Shown here in pieces: positions 16,497 through 24,285 of a DNA stretch of 64,000 nt. The notes below the pieces were generated by a model, which was not told the DNA's origin, ran no database searches, and saw nothing but the letters and a program-made list of their open reading frames with translations. Numbering within the stretch: the stretch's first letter is position 1; the number at the start of each line of letters is the position of its first letter. Both the position numbers and the translations under genes were made by a program. This DNA is from an uncultured Acidimicrobiales bacterium (lineage in GTDB: Bacteria > Actinomycetota > Acidimicrobiia > Acidimicrobiales > SZUA-35): assembly GCA_937922785.1 (NCBI GenBank), contig CALAJQ010000016.1, positions 62,001 to 126,000 of the forward strand. The letters run 5' to 3'.

Positions 16497-18068
16497 TTAT
16501 GAATTGAGAGGGACGGACCATTCGACCGTTGTGCCTGCTCCCTCCGAGGATTCAATTGCCGAGTAGCCGCCTAGCGCTTCGGCTCGCGCTCGCATGTTCC
16601 GTAAGCCGTTGGAAGTGAGCTGCGGGGCATTGGGTGATTGTGAGTTAAGGGCCGCTGTGCTGAAACCTATGCCGTCGTCGGTGATTGTCATGGTCAGTCG
16701 ATCTTCCGATGCCTCGACCAAGATATCGACCTTGTCAGATTCGGCATGTTTCGATGCGTTAGTCAAAGCTTCTCGAAGAGCGGCAAGGGCAGCTGAAATC
16801 CTGTTCTCAGCAACAGCGTCGATTGGTCCGTTCATGGTGACTTGTGGTTCGAAGCCGAGTACCGGTTTCATATCAGCTGCAATAGCAAGGATCTCACCTC
16901 TTACGCCATTGCCCCAATCTTGCTGAGAGTGGAGGCCATAAATACTCGTTCTGATCTCCTTTATGCCGGTATCGATTTCGCTTACTGCTGCCTCTATTCG
17001 TTTCTTTGTATCGGGATCGCTCGTCCTTGCTAATGTGGCCTGGAGACTCATGCCGGTGGCGAATAGCCGCCCGATGACGAGATCGTGCATGTCTCGCCCG
17101 ATGCGCTCGCGGTCTTGCAAAAGCTCAGTTCGCTGGCGCTGCTTTCGAGCAGCATCGAATTGAAGAGCAGTGGCGGCGTTAGAGGCGAAGCCTGTAAGAA
17201 GCAGTAGGTCTGCGTCTTGGAAGTGGTCTTCATCGATCCCTCTGAGAATCACCAGAACACCCGCAACACCGTCGTTCCCAACCACCGGCACGACCATCGT
17301 TGGTTGGAGTCCACCGCCGGCCTCGTCGATGCCGCCATGGCTGTCATCGTCGCCAGATCGCCAAGCTGTCCCGTCGCCAGCGATTGCGGCCGACTTCGCA
17401 GCGATGACGGTTTCTGCAGCGGAGCTGCTTAGATCTTGCCCGACATGAGCGAGCTGGACCAACGAAGCTCCAGCCTTGCTCGGCCGCAAGTAGCTAACGG
17501 AGTCGGCGCGGACAAGAGCTCTCGCATGCTCGCAGATCAGTTCCAATATTTCGTCGGTCGAGTGCTTCGCTAGAAGCGTCGACCGCACATCGGCCAGCGC
17601 CTCAAGCGTTGCCTGCGTCCTTTCACCCTGCCTGTGCTCGCGGGCTTCGGTGGCAACTCGTTTCGTAATGTCGCGCACAGCGGCGATTGTGCGTACCTGG
17701 CCGTCAATACTCACTGGGGACAAGCTCACCTCGACGGGTAGTTCCTTGCCGTCAGAGCGGCGGGCCAGCAGCTCCAAATCGGTGCCCATCGACCGGACAG
17801 TTGGCGCACCTTGATAGTGGTTCCGGTGCGCCGAATGGGCCGCACCGAGTCGATCAGGTAGCAGAGTTTCAACAGGCTTGCCGAGCAGGTCGGATCGCTT
17901 GTAGCCGAACAGAGTTTCGGCCTGCTTATTGACCAATTCGATGATGCCGCTTGCGTCCACCATCACTAAAGCATCGGGTGCGGCCTCGACCATCGCCCAA
18001 GCTGCGCTGTCGGAGATCGAAACACTTCGTTGCGGCAATGTCCGCTCAGTTTGGGGATCTACAGCCAT
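16497..18068 (-). CDS. devS: DevS/DosT-like sensor histidine kinase (PAS-GAF-HisKA_3-HATPase)
   Basis: 523 residues, soluble (no membrane segment). A PAS domain (about 25-140) contains AWAMVEAAPDALVMVDASGI and LFGYKRSDLLGKPVE. One GAF domain (about 155-310) begins ALADVRSTLLAKHSTDEIL. The dimerisation helix DRERIGRDMHDLVIGRLFA places the phospho-acceptor near H328 and is very close to DevS. N and G boxes are EALTNASKHA and DDGIGF. Mycobacterial DevS has two GAFs with haem in the first; here a PAS replaces one, so the sensed signal (oxygen, redox or NO) is uncertain. It lies next to the Usp-DevR operon, 66 bases upstream on the same strand. Confidence 0.88.
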   Translation of the reverse strand: MAVDPQTERTLPQRSVSISDSAAWAMVEAAPDALVMVDASGIIELVNKQAETLFGYKRSDLLGKPVETLLPDRLGAAHSAHRNHYQGAPTVRSMGTDLELLARRSDGKELPVEVSLSPVSIDGQVRTIAAVRDITKRVATEAREHRQGERTQATLEALADVRSTLLAKHSTDEILELICEHARALVRADSVSYLRPSKAGASLVQLAHVGQDLSSSAAETVIAAKSAAIAGDGTAWRSGDDDSHGGIDEAGGGLQPTMVVPVVGNDGVAGVLVILRGIDEDHFQDADLLLLTGFASNAATALQFDAARKQRQRTELLQDRERIGRDMHDLVIGRLFATGMSLQATLARTSDPDTKKRIEAAVSEIDTGIKEIRTSIYGLHSQQDWGNGVRGEILAIAADMKPVLGFEPQVTMNGPIDAVAENRISAALAALREALTNASKHAESDKVDILVEASEDRLTMTITDDGIGFSTAALNSQSPNAPQLTSNGLRNMRARAEALGGYSAIESSEGAGTTVEWSVPLNS

Positions 18069-18118
18069 GGCCTCTTTGCCCTCACGTTTAACCGTGCGTT
18101 CGGTCTCAGACTAGCTGG

Positions 18119-18138
18119 CTGGGGCCTGTGGCCCTAAA
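18119..18138. promoter_or_regulatory. Weak DevR-like palindrome between devS and deoC
   Basis: The core GGGGCCTGTGGCCCT is palindromic (GGGCC-TGT-GGCCC) and matches roughly 9 of 14 core positions of the DosR consensus. It stands 50 bases upstream of the kinase start and 47 before deoC. The low match makes this a tentative site. Confidence 0.25.
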
Positions 18139-18184
18139 CGCGCTCAGTTGACCAGCGCTCTGACGGATGTGGAAAGCTGAGGCC

Positions 18185-18958
18185 ATGACGCCGAGCGCTG
18201 ACAACTCTGAAGAAGCCAAATCGAAGTTGGCGGCGAGGCTGGTTCTTGGGCTTGTAGATCTCACAAGCTTGGGCACAGAAGACACGGAGGCAGATGTCGT
18301 CAACCTCTGTAGACAAGCCGTGTCGGCTCCCGGAACCCTTGCGTCGATTTGCATCTGGCCACAGTTTGTTGAGCTGGCAGTTCACGAGCTGGCCGATGTT
18401 GGCATTGGGGTATGCGCCGTTGCGAACTTCCCGCTTGGGGCAAACGATCCAGAACTTGCAATATCGGACGCTTCGGCGATCGTGGACGCTGGCGGGGCCG
18501 AGGTGGACGTCGTCATTCCTTGGCGGGCGCTCGAATCTGGCGAGCGTGGGATGGTGAGACGGTTGGTTGCCGGTGTGCGCGATGGTGTAGGTAGCGCAAC
18601 GACTGTCAAGGCGATTCTGGAAACAGGGGAGTTGTCGGACCCAGATCTTATCCGAATTGCAGGAACCGAAGCTATTGCTGGTGGTGCTGACTTTCTGAAG
18701 ACGTCCACCGGTAAGACTGCACGGTCGGCGACGCCAGCCGCAGTTGAGGTATTGCTTGAACTCGTTCGCGATCACCATGCAGCGACGGGTGCAACCGTTG
18801 GGATAAAGGTCTCCGGTGGCATCCGAATGCTTGATCAGGCACGTGAGTATTTGCACATTGCTGAATCTGTGATGGGTCCCGACTGGGTCGACCGTTCAAC
18901 ATTCAGGTTCGGTGCCAGCTCGCTGCTAGATGACATAGTGATCGTGCTCGACGCATAG
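18185..18958 (+). CDS. deoC: Deoxyribose-phosphate aldolase
   Basis: 257 residues. Start ATG 18185 chosen over 18167 because of GGAAAG and GAGG upstream and the better N-terminus. Family landmarks: LGLVDLTSLGTEDTEADV, ANFPLG and the catalytic lysine stretches GGADFLKTSTGKTA (Schiff-base lysine) and GIKVSGGIR. It cleaves 2-deoxyribose 5-phosphate to glyceraldehyde 3-phosphate and acetaldehyde in nucleoside catabolism. No other nucleoside-salvage gene is adjacent. It is divergent from devS. Confidence 0.93.
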   Translation: MTPSADNSEEAKSKLAARLVLGLVDLTSLGTEDTEADVVNLCRQAVSAPGTLASICIWPQFVELAVHELADVGIGVCAVANFPLGANDPELAISDASAIVDAGGAEVDVVIPWRALESGERGMVRRLVAGVRDGVGSATTVKAILETGELSDPDLIRIAGTEAIAGGADFLKTSTGKTARSATPAAVEVLLELVRDHHAATGATVGIKVSGGIRMLDQAREYLHIAESVMGPDWVDRSTFRFGASSLLDDIVIVLDA

Positions 18959-18993
18959 CGTGCGGGAGGTAGCGGGCACTCTGGGTTATTCTA

Positions 18994-19027
18994 TCTCTAT
19001 GAAGGTGGCCTCTCTATGAAGGTGGCG
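18994..19027 (+). repeat. 17-base tandem duplication creating a leader mini-ORF
   Basis: TCTCTATGAAGGTGGCc is directly repeated, 18994-19010 and 19011-19027, identical over 16 bases. The first copy gives ATG at 18999 and a 6-codon reading frame (MKVASL) whose TGA overlaps the real ATG at 19016. A TATTCT -10-like element at 18987-18992 stands 6 bases before the first ATG. Confidence 0.8.
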
Positions 19028-19792
19028 TTGATAACCGGTGGCGGGTCCGGTATCGGAGCCGCTTCCGCACGGCGCTTGACGGCCGACGGATGGTCGGTGG
19101 CGGTAATGGGTCGCCGGATTGAGCCAGTCTCGGCTATCGCAGAAGAACTTGGCGGTCTTGCTGTTCAAGGTGATCAGTCAAGCGAGGCAGATTGCAACCG
19201 GGCAATCGCCGCCACAGTTGAGCGCTTTGGACGGTTGGATTCGGTTGTTGCTAATGCCGGAATCGAAGCATTCGGGTCTGCCGAAGAAATCGAGCTTGAC
19301 CAGTGGCGCAAGGTGATGGAGGTCAACGTCGACGGCGTGCTTTTGTTGGCACGGGCTGCGCTTCCATCGCTCCGAGCCTCGACAGGTTCAATCGTTGTGG
19401 TGGCGTCAGTCGCTGGCCTCACGGCTGGGCCACACTATGCCGCATACGTGACTTCAAAGACCGCTGTACTAGGGCTTGTCCGATCACTTGCGGTTGATCT
19501 CGGACCTGACGGAATCAGGGTCAACGCACTTTGCCCAGGTTGGGTAGCAACGGAAATGAGCAACCGAGAAGTTGCCGAGCTGGCAGAAGGACTGGGCACC
19601 GACGAGACCGAAGCCCGGGGGAGGTTGGTTGAACACTTGCCGTTGAACCGCATGGCCGACCTTTCGGAGATCGCGGGATGTATTGCCTTTCTCGCTGGGC
19701 CCGATTCTTCCTTTATGACTGGCGCCAACCTGGTGGTTGACGGCGGCGGCTCTGCGGTAGACGTCGGCACACTTGCCTACAAAGGGCTGTAA
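19016..19792 (+). CDS. SDR-family oxidoreductase
   Basis: 258 residues. Cofactor motif ALITGGGSGIGAASARRL near residue 5, NAG motif VVANAGIEAFG, and catalytic Ser-Tyr-Lys in VVASVAGLTAGPHYAAYVTSKTA. NADPH preference is suggested by VMGRR after beta2. C-terminal GANLVVDGGGSAVDV is typical of classical SDR enzymes. The substrate is unknown. It ends 5 bases before the F420-type gene at 19798, so both are probably co-transcribed. The start lies in a 17-base tandem duplication that creates an overlapping leader frame. Confidence 0.9.
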   Translation: MKVALITGGGSGIGAASARRLTADGWSVAVMGRRIEPVSAIAEELGGLAVQGDQSSEADCNRAIAATVERFGRLDSVVANAGIEAFGSAEEIELDQWRKVMEVNVDGVLLLARAALPSLRASTGSIVVVASVAGLTAGPHYAAYVTSKTAVLGLVRSLAVDLGPDGIRVNALCPGWVATEMSNREVAELAEGLGTDETEARGRLVEHLPLNRMADLSEIAGCIAFLAGPDSSFMTGANLVVDGGGSAVDVGTLAYKGL

Positions 19793-19797
19793 CACCG

Positions 19798-20745
19798 ATG
19801 ACCGAAGCACAAGCCTCAAGACCTTTGCGCACGATGGTGATCCTGACTGAGAATCACACGCTGGTTCCGCCAGGGGATTTACGAGGCCTGGTTCAGATGG
19901 CAGTTGACGCCGAGAGCGCCGGCGCCGATGCGGTGATGTTGAGTGATCATGTGTGTCTAGGGCCCGAGGCCGGCGCTGTTGGCCGCCCGACCAACTTGAG
20001 GGAATACGCGGCTCCGGGCAATCAAGACCCGGCCACCGAATGGCCAAGCTCAATTGTGATGGCTTCGGCGATTGCAGCTGCGACGTCGACCGTCCGAATT
20101 GCGCTTGCCGCGCTGATAACGCCGTTACGAAACCCGATTGTGTTGGCCAAGGACCTGGCCACACTTGACCGGCTCTCAGAAGGTCGACTGGTAGTTCAGC
20201 CCACGGTTTCTTGGTCTCGAGAAGAGTACGAAGCGCTAGGTGTTCCGTTCAACAAGCGCGGCGCCATCCTCGATGATGGACTTGCGGCAATGCAAGCTCT
20301 TTGGCGTGATACGCCTGCGACTTACAACGGTGAGTTCTTTCAGTTTGAGAATGTGTATTGCGAACCCTCGCCTTGGAGCCGGTCGGGCCCAACCCTTTGG
20401 TTCGGTGGGCAGAACATGCACTCTGCACTGAAGCGTCGGCTGGTGAATCATGGATCTGGCTTTCATCCCTTCGGCACGCCAACGGCTGAAGATCTGCAAC
20501 AGTTGTCTGATGCAATGCAGGATGCGGGCCGCTCGCTCGGTGAGCTTGAACTAATCGGCGGGACACGCGCCAAGTTCACGGGCGCAGATGACTGTGCTGA
20601 TCTTGCTGAGTCCATGGCCGACTTTAGCGATCAGGTGGCAGCCGGCTACACGACCTTCTGCATCAAGCCTTCTCAACACACTGACGACCCAACCGAAGTT
20701 CAAGCACTAGTTGAACAGATGGTGAGACATCTTCAAACCCTCTAA
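19798..20745 (+). CDS. LLM-class flavin/F420-dependent oxidoreductase
   Basis: 315 residues. Luciferase-like barrel with AVDAESAGADAVMLSDHVC, VRIALAALITPLRNPIVLAKDLATLDRLSEGRLVVQP and the Trp-Phe-Gly strand PTLWFGGQNMHSALKR. Distinct from the TIGR03617-type paralogues in this window. The reaction is unknown; the tight spacing to the SDR suggests a two-step oxidation or reduction of a shared substrate. Confidence 0.87.
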   Translation: MTEAQASRPLRTMVILTENHTLVPPGDLRGLVQMAVDAESAGADAVMLSDHVCLGPEAGAVGRPTNLREYAAPGNQDPATEWPSSIVMASAIAAATSTVRIALAALITPLRNPIVLAKDLATLDRLSEGRLVVQPTVSWSREEYEALGVPFNKRGAILDDGLAAMQALWRDTPATYNGEFFQFENVYCEPSPWSRSGPTLWFGGQNMHSALKRRLVNHGSGFHPFGTPTAEDLQQLSDAMQDAGRSLGELELIGGTRAKFTGADDCADLAESMADFSDQVAAGYTTFCIKPSQHTDDPTEVQALVEQMVRHLQTL

Positions 20746-20801
20746 CATCTGTCTGCTCGCAACGCTCACCCACCGAGCGTTAAGCCCAGACAGAATCTTG
20801 A

Positions 20802-21566
20802 CTAGACGGCCAACAGCTGAAGGTAGGCCATGCCCAGGATCTCGCGATAGCCGTTGTAGTAGGCGCCGGTCTGCCGGGCCAGTTTGGCCGCAACCTCGGC
20901 TCGATCAGGGTGGTCGGCTGGGTTATCTGCCAGCCAACGTGCGTAGCCGGCCGTGAATCCGGACTCAAACTCGTCCCATTCGTCGAGCGATGCTTGGTGG
21001 GTGCGCATGACAACAAACCCACACTCACTGGCGATTTCTAAGAGACTGGGTAAGAACACGAACTCATCAAGCCGACCTGCCAGGGGAGCGATTGCTTCGG
21101 GAGTCGGTTGAGCAGTCCAGATGCCGTCCCCAAACACCAAGGGAAGGCCCGGTTGAAGCAGATCGCGTATGGCGGTCAAGGCGCATCGGTAGTCAAGAGG
21201 CTGGTTTTCCTCTACGGAGGCGCCCCAGATCTGGCTTGCGCCGATACAGAAGACTCCACCTGCTTGATCGGGCAAAGACTCAAGAGCGTTACCTACGACA
21301 AACTCCAGCCGGTCGCCGACTCCACGCTGTTCAGCAACAGTCCGACCATGACTAATTCCGTCCGATTCGAGGTCGTAGCCGATCGCTGTTAGATCGTGGC
21401 CCTGTTCCAAAGTTTCGATGAGAAGCTCGGCCCACCCGCAGCCGAAATCTAGAACACATCCGCTTGCGTTGGATGCCACGAACTTACTCAAAACGGCCGC
21501 ACGCTCCTGCGACAGCGGCGCCATGTACTTCAAGTCTTGGTACGGAGGGGCAAATTCAGGTGCCAT
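20802..21566 (-). CDS. Class I SAM-dependent methyltransferase
   Basis: 254 residues from ATG 21566, overlapping the selenoprotein stop by 11 bases. Motif I is CVLDFGCGWAELLIETL, followed by the acidic ligand in GYDLESDGI. ALESLPDQAGGVFCIGASQIWG forms motif IV. It resembles SAM methyltransferases that modify small molecules. Its overlap with the GrdB-like gene indicates a joint operon, perhaps with a common substrate. Confidence 0.83.
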   Translation of the reverse strand: MAPEFAPPYQDLKYMAPLSQERAAVLSKFVASNASGCVLDFGCGWAELLIETLEQGHDLTAIGYDLESDGISHGRTVAEQRGVGDRLEFVVGNALESLPDQAGGVFCIGASQIWGASVEENQPLDYRCALTAIRDLLQPGLPLVFGDGIWTAQPTPEAIAPLAGRLDEFVFLPSLLEIASECGFVVMRTHQASLDEWDEFESGFTAGYARWLADNPADHPDRAEVAAKLARQTGAYYNGYREILGMAYLQLLAV

Positions 21567-22464
21567 CGGTCTCGGCGTCAGCCGCATCTTGGCGAGCCTT
21601 GCGGATGGCATCGATGTTGTGTTTGACGATTGGGCTGGGCTCTGAAGGTTGCCAGTCCTTGTAGGCCTGCCTGCGATCGCCCGGCCACTCGATGTTCAAG
21701 TCGACTCGAGTCTCGGGCTCACTCGCGGATGTCAACACCTCTAGCGCAGCGAGCAAAACCTGGGTCTGCATTTCGGAATCACCGACCACGCCAAAGGAAT
21801 GTCCGAACGGGAACTCGACACCCAGCACCCGTGAGGCTCGATACTTGGTTGATAACTCGGGCATCATCGAAACGGTGACCGTTGGAATTCCTGCGGCTTC
21901 AATCTCACGTGCCAACACGGGCACGTTTTGGCAGCAGTCTGGTCAGGCCGGAGCCAGAATTAGAGCATCGATATCCGCCGCATGGCATCGGGCGGCAATC
22001 TCGGGCGCTGTAGTGGTGCGCCAAACGTCGGCACCTTCTGACTGAAAGCCCATCACCGAAAAATGCTCGGGCGAGGCAGAACCGATAATGCCCGTTGCGG
22101 CCATCTCGTTAAGACGTTCTATCGGTAGGGCAACGTTCATGTCGGTCAGCAAGTCGGTGGTATTTATATGCAGGTGAGTTGCATCAAGATCGGCTTGACT
22201 AACTGAATTCGGGATGACTCGCATTGTCGGGTCACCCCAAGTCGGTTCGTTGCGTTCGCGCTCGACGTCGAAAGGTGGCTGCTGGTCAGAAACGAAAATC
22301 CCGGCGCTTGTCAGCAAACCGATTCGGGCCTCAGATAACGGCTTGTCGAATGGCGCCCAAATCGGCTCGTGATCGAAGTGAGGCGCCGCTTCAAAGATTG
22401 ATCGGAAGGCTCTCGGTAAGAATGCGTAGCTGTCAACGGTCACGTCTGGTTGCATCTCATCCAC
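21556..22464 (-). CDS. GrdB-family (glycine/betaine/proline reductase B-like) selenoprotein with in-frame UGA as selenocysteine
   Basis: The gene appears as two pieces, 21943-22464 and 21556-21924, in the same frame and separated only by TGA at 21943-21945. Reading the UGA as selenocysteine gives 302 residues with Sec at about 174 in ALILAPA-U-PDCCQNVPVLA. The U-x-x-C redox motif sits exactly where GrdB-like proteins carry Sec or Cys, after a beta strand and before an AREIEAAGIPTV helix. The N-terminal half (RIGLLTSAGIFVSDQQPPFD, WGDPTMRVIP, DLNVALPIERL-like, IGSASPEHFSVMGFQ) matches this family too. A SECIS-like hairpin follows at the correct distance. Family members were named after Clostridial reductases, but these actinobacterial ones lie outside glycine reductase operons; the reaction is unknown. 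No selA/selB/selC/selD is in the window. Confidence 0.82.
21907..21926 (-). promoter_or_regulatory. SECIS-like hairpin downstream of the selenocysteine UGA
   Basis: On the coding strand ACGTGCC-CGTGTT-GGCACGT forms a perfect 7-pair stem with a 6-base loop. The loop begins 23 bases after the UGA and has G at its second position. This meets published bacterial SECIS rules: loop of 3-14 bases, 16-37 bases from UGA, a G among the first two loop bases. The hairpin lies inside coding sequence, as in bacteria it should. Confidence 0.7.
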
Positions 22465-22558
22465 TTAGTGACCTTATACCGAGGATGCGGGCAGGGCTAA
22501 AGCTGGTCAAGGACCACAACATCGGAATACTTGCTTGGGCCGGTTGGTTCCATCCCTC

Positions 22559-22975
22559 ATGACGAACGGCTCCGAACTTCCAGCAGGTCTAGTTGAAACA
22601 CAAGGCAGCGGTACTGCTGTTGATGCAGCTGATCGTCTGGTCGCAGCGATCGAGGCGAACGAAAAGCTGCGACTAGTCGCACGTGTTGACCACGGTGCTG
22701 GTGCCGAAAGCGTAGGTCTTGAGCTGACTCCAACCATCGAAGTGTTCTTCGGAAATCCCGCCCTCGGCACACCGCTGATGCACTTGGCTCCGACCGTTGC
22801 GATCGACCTGCCTCAGAAGATTCTGATTATCCAGACTGACCGAGGGGTCCGGGTGCTGTACAACTCGCCGGCCTACTTGGCAGAACGTCACGGCATTGAT
22901 GGCGATACCCCACAGCTCGCCGTGATAAGCGGAGCTTTGCAGAACCTGGCCGACGTCACTGCAGGCGTCAGCTAG
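22559..22975 (+). CDS. DUF302-domain protein
   Basis: 138 residues from ATG 22559 (a TTG at 22535 is possible). VDAADRLVAAIEANEKLRLVARVDH opens the domain, then TIEVFFGNPALGTPLMHLAP and ALDLPQKILI-like strands, ending VRVLYNSPAYLAERHGI. DUF302 is a small alpha-beta domain often found in redox and sulfur-related settings; its activity is undetermined. It is divergent from the selenoprotein with a 94-base gap. Confidence 0.83.
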   Translation: MTNGSELPAGLVETQGSGTAVDAADRLVAAIEANEKLRLVARVDHGAGAESVGLELTPTIEVFFGNPALGTPLMHLAPTVAIDLPQKILIIQTDRGVRVLYNSPAYLAERHGIDGDTPQLAVISGALQNLADVTAGVS

Positions 22976-23009
22976 AAAGCCTTAAGCGCAGTTTCTGTCA
23001 TCGCCGAAG

Positions 23010-23801
23010 CTAGATGCGATCCCGCAACTGCGGTAGATCTTGAAAGTAGGGGATTCGCTGTTGGGCTTTTTGCACTGCGCGTGAAGTGAGGTCCGCAGTT
23101 ATCACTTGTTCGGCGCTTCCTGCCCGAGCTAGGTCGACTCCGTCAGGGCCCACGATGCAGCTTCTGCCCAGGTAGGTCTTGCCGTTCTCCACTCCGGCAT
23201 GGTTTGCATACATCACATAGATCCCGTTTTCGAAGGCTCGGGCGGGAACTAGGCGATTGGCAACAACATCCCATTCAGCACCAAGGGCTGTGGGCGCCAG
23301 AATCACATCGGATCCGGCAACCGCAGCCGCTCTGGCCGCCTCAGGGAACTCAAGGTCATAACAAATGAGCAGCGCCATCGACATGCCACCAAGCTGAAAT
23401 TGACTGATCCCGCAGCCAGTCGTGAAGGTGTCAGTTTCAAAGCCCGGCGGCAAGACCAGCTTCCGTTGGACAGCAACGGTTGAGCCGGTGCTATCTATGC
23501 ACAGCGCAGAGTTGTATAACCCGCCAGCGGCGAGTTCGGGGTACCCGTATGCGATTGCGGTGTTAGTTTTCCGAGCGATTTTTGCGACACCATCAGCAAA
23601 CGGCCCATCGCTCGGCTCAGCTAGCTGTCTGAAGTCAGACTCGATGTTGTAGCCCGACATAAACAACTCGGGGCAAAGCAGGAGATCAAAATTATTGGCA
23701 CTGGCTACAGCGCCGAGCTTATGAAGTCTGGCTGCCTGTGTTAGTCCAGAAGCATCGGCCTGAAAGATTGCTGCCTTCAAAACCGGACTCTCCTCAGTCA
23801 T
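23010..23801 (-). CDS. Carbon-nitrogen hydrolase (nitrilase superfamily amidase)
   Basis: 263 residues from ATG 23801, whose A is shared with the VOC gene stop (TGATG). The Glu-Lys-Cys catalytic triad is visible in LLLCPELFMSGY, VQRKLVLPPGFETD and ALLICYDLEFPEAAR. GIYVMYANHAGVENGKTYLG and GPDGVDLARAG are the usual substrate-pocket strands. Members are amidases, carbamoylases or omega-amidases; no specific substrate can be assigned. Translationally coupled to the VOC gene. Confidence 0.88.
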   Translation of the reverse strand: MTEESPVLKAAIFQADASGLTQAARLHKLGAVASANNFDLLLCPELFMSGYNIESDFRQLAEPSDGPFADGVAKIARKTNTAIAYGYPELAAGGLYNSALCIDSTGSTVAVQRKLVLPPGFETDTFTTGCGISQFQLGGMSMALLICYDLEFPEAARAAAVAGSDVILAPTALGAEWDVVANRLVPARAFENGIYVMYANHAGVENGKTYLGRSCIVGPDGVDLARAGSAEQVITADLTSRAVQKAQQRIPYFQDLPQLRDRI

Positions 23802-24193
23802 CAAGCAGGCCCCAACAAGTCCCACTTGTTGCCCGCCATATCTAGAAAAACTGCAACTTGGCCATAGGGCTCGGTTCGAGGCTCGCTGACGAACTCGACT
23901 TCGTGTTCCACCATGTCCTGGTGCGCCGCTTGAAAGTTGTCCACCCGTAGGAACAGTCCAACCCGGCCAGCGAATTGCTGGCCGACGGCTGCTTGTTGAC
24001 GGTCTCCGTCAGCTTTGGCCAACAACAAACCAGTAGCTGCACCAGGCGGGCGCACAACAACCCATCTCTTCGGGCGCCCATCGTTAGTGAGCGAAGGTGA
24101 ATCCTCAATTAGCTCGAACCCCAACGCGTTCACGTAGAACTCAATTGCGGTGTCATAGTCATCAACGATGACAGCGGTGTGTTCGATGTGCAT
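23801..24193 (-). CDS. VOC-family protein (glyoxalase-like)
   Basis: 130 residues. HIEHTAVIVDDYDTAIEFYVNALGFELIED is the first VOC motif with its His, and the second half has GLFLRVDNFQAAHQDM and VAVFLDMAGNKWDLL. The last position is Asp rather than the Glu ligand, as in some non-enzymatic or resistance-type VOCs. It is the first gene of a coupled pair with the C-N hydrolase. Confidence 0.85.
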   Translation of the reverse strand: MHIEHTAVIVDDYDTAIEFYVNALGFELIEDSPSLTNDGRPKRWVVVRPPGAATGLLLAKADGDRQQAAVGQQFAGRVGLFLRVDNFQAAHQDMVEHEVEFVSEPRTEPYGQVAVFLDMAGNKWDLLGPA

Positions 24194-24285
24194 TCATTGA
24201 ATCTAGATGACCGCCAGGTCCTGCACTCGCTAACCTTCTGCTCAGTCCGTCTCTATTAGCTTCTCTCCTAACTTTCGATCTTCCA

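Noticed and set aside
19484-20164. 226-codon open frame antisense to the SDR and LLM genes
   Set aside because: Spans two well-supported genes on the opposite strand, and the product has no family features.
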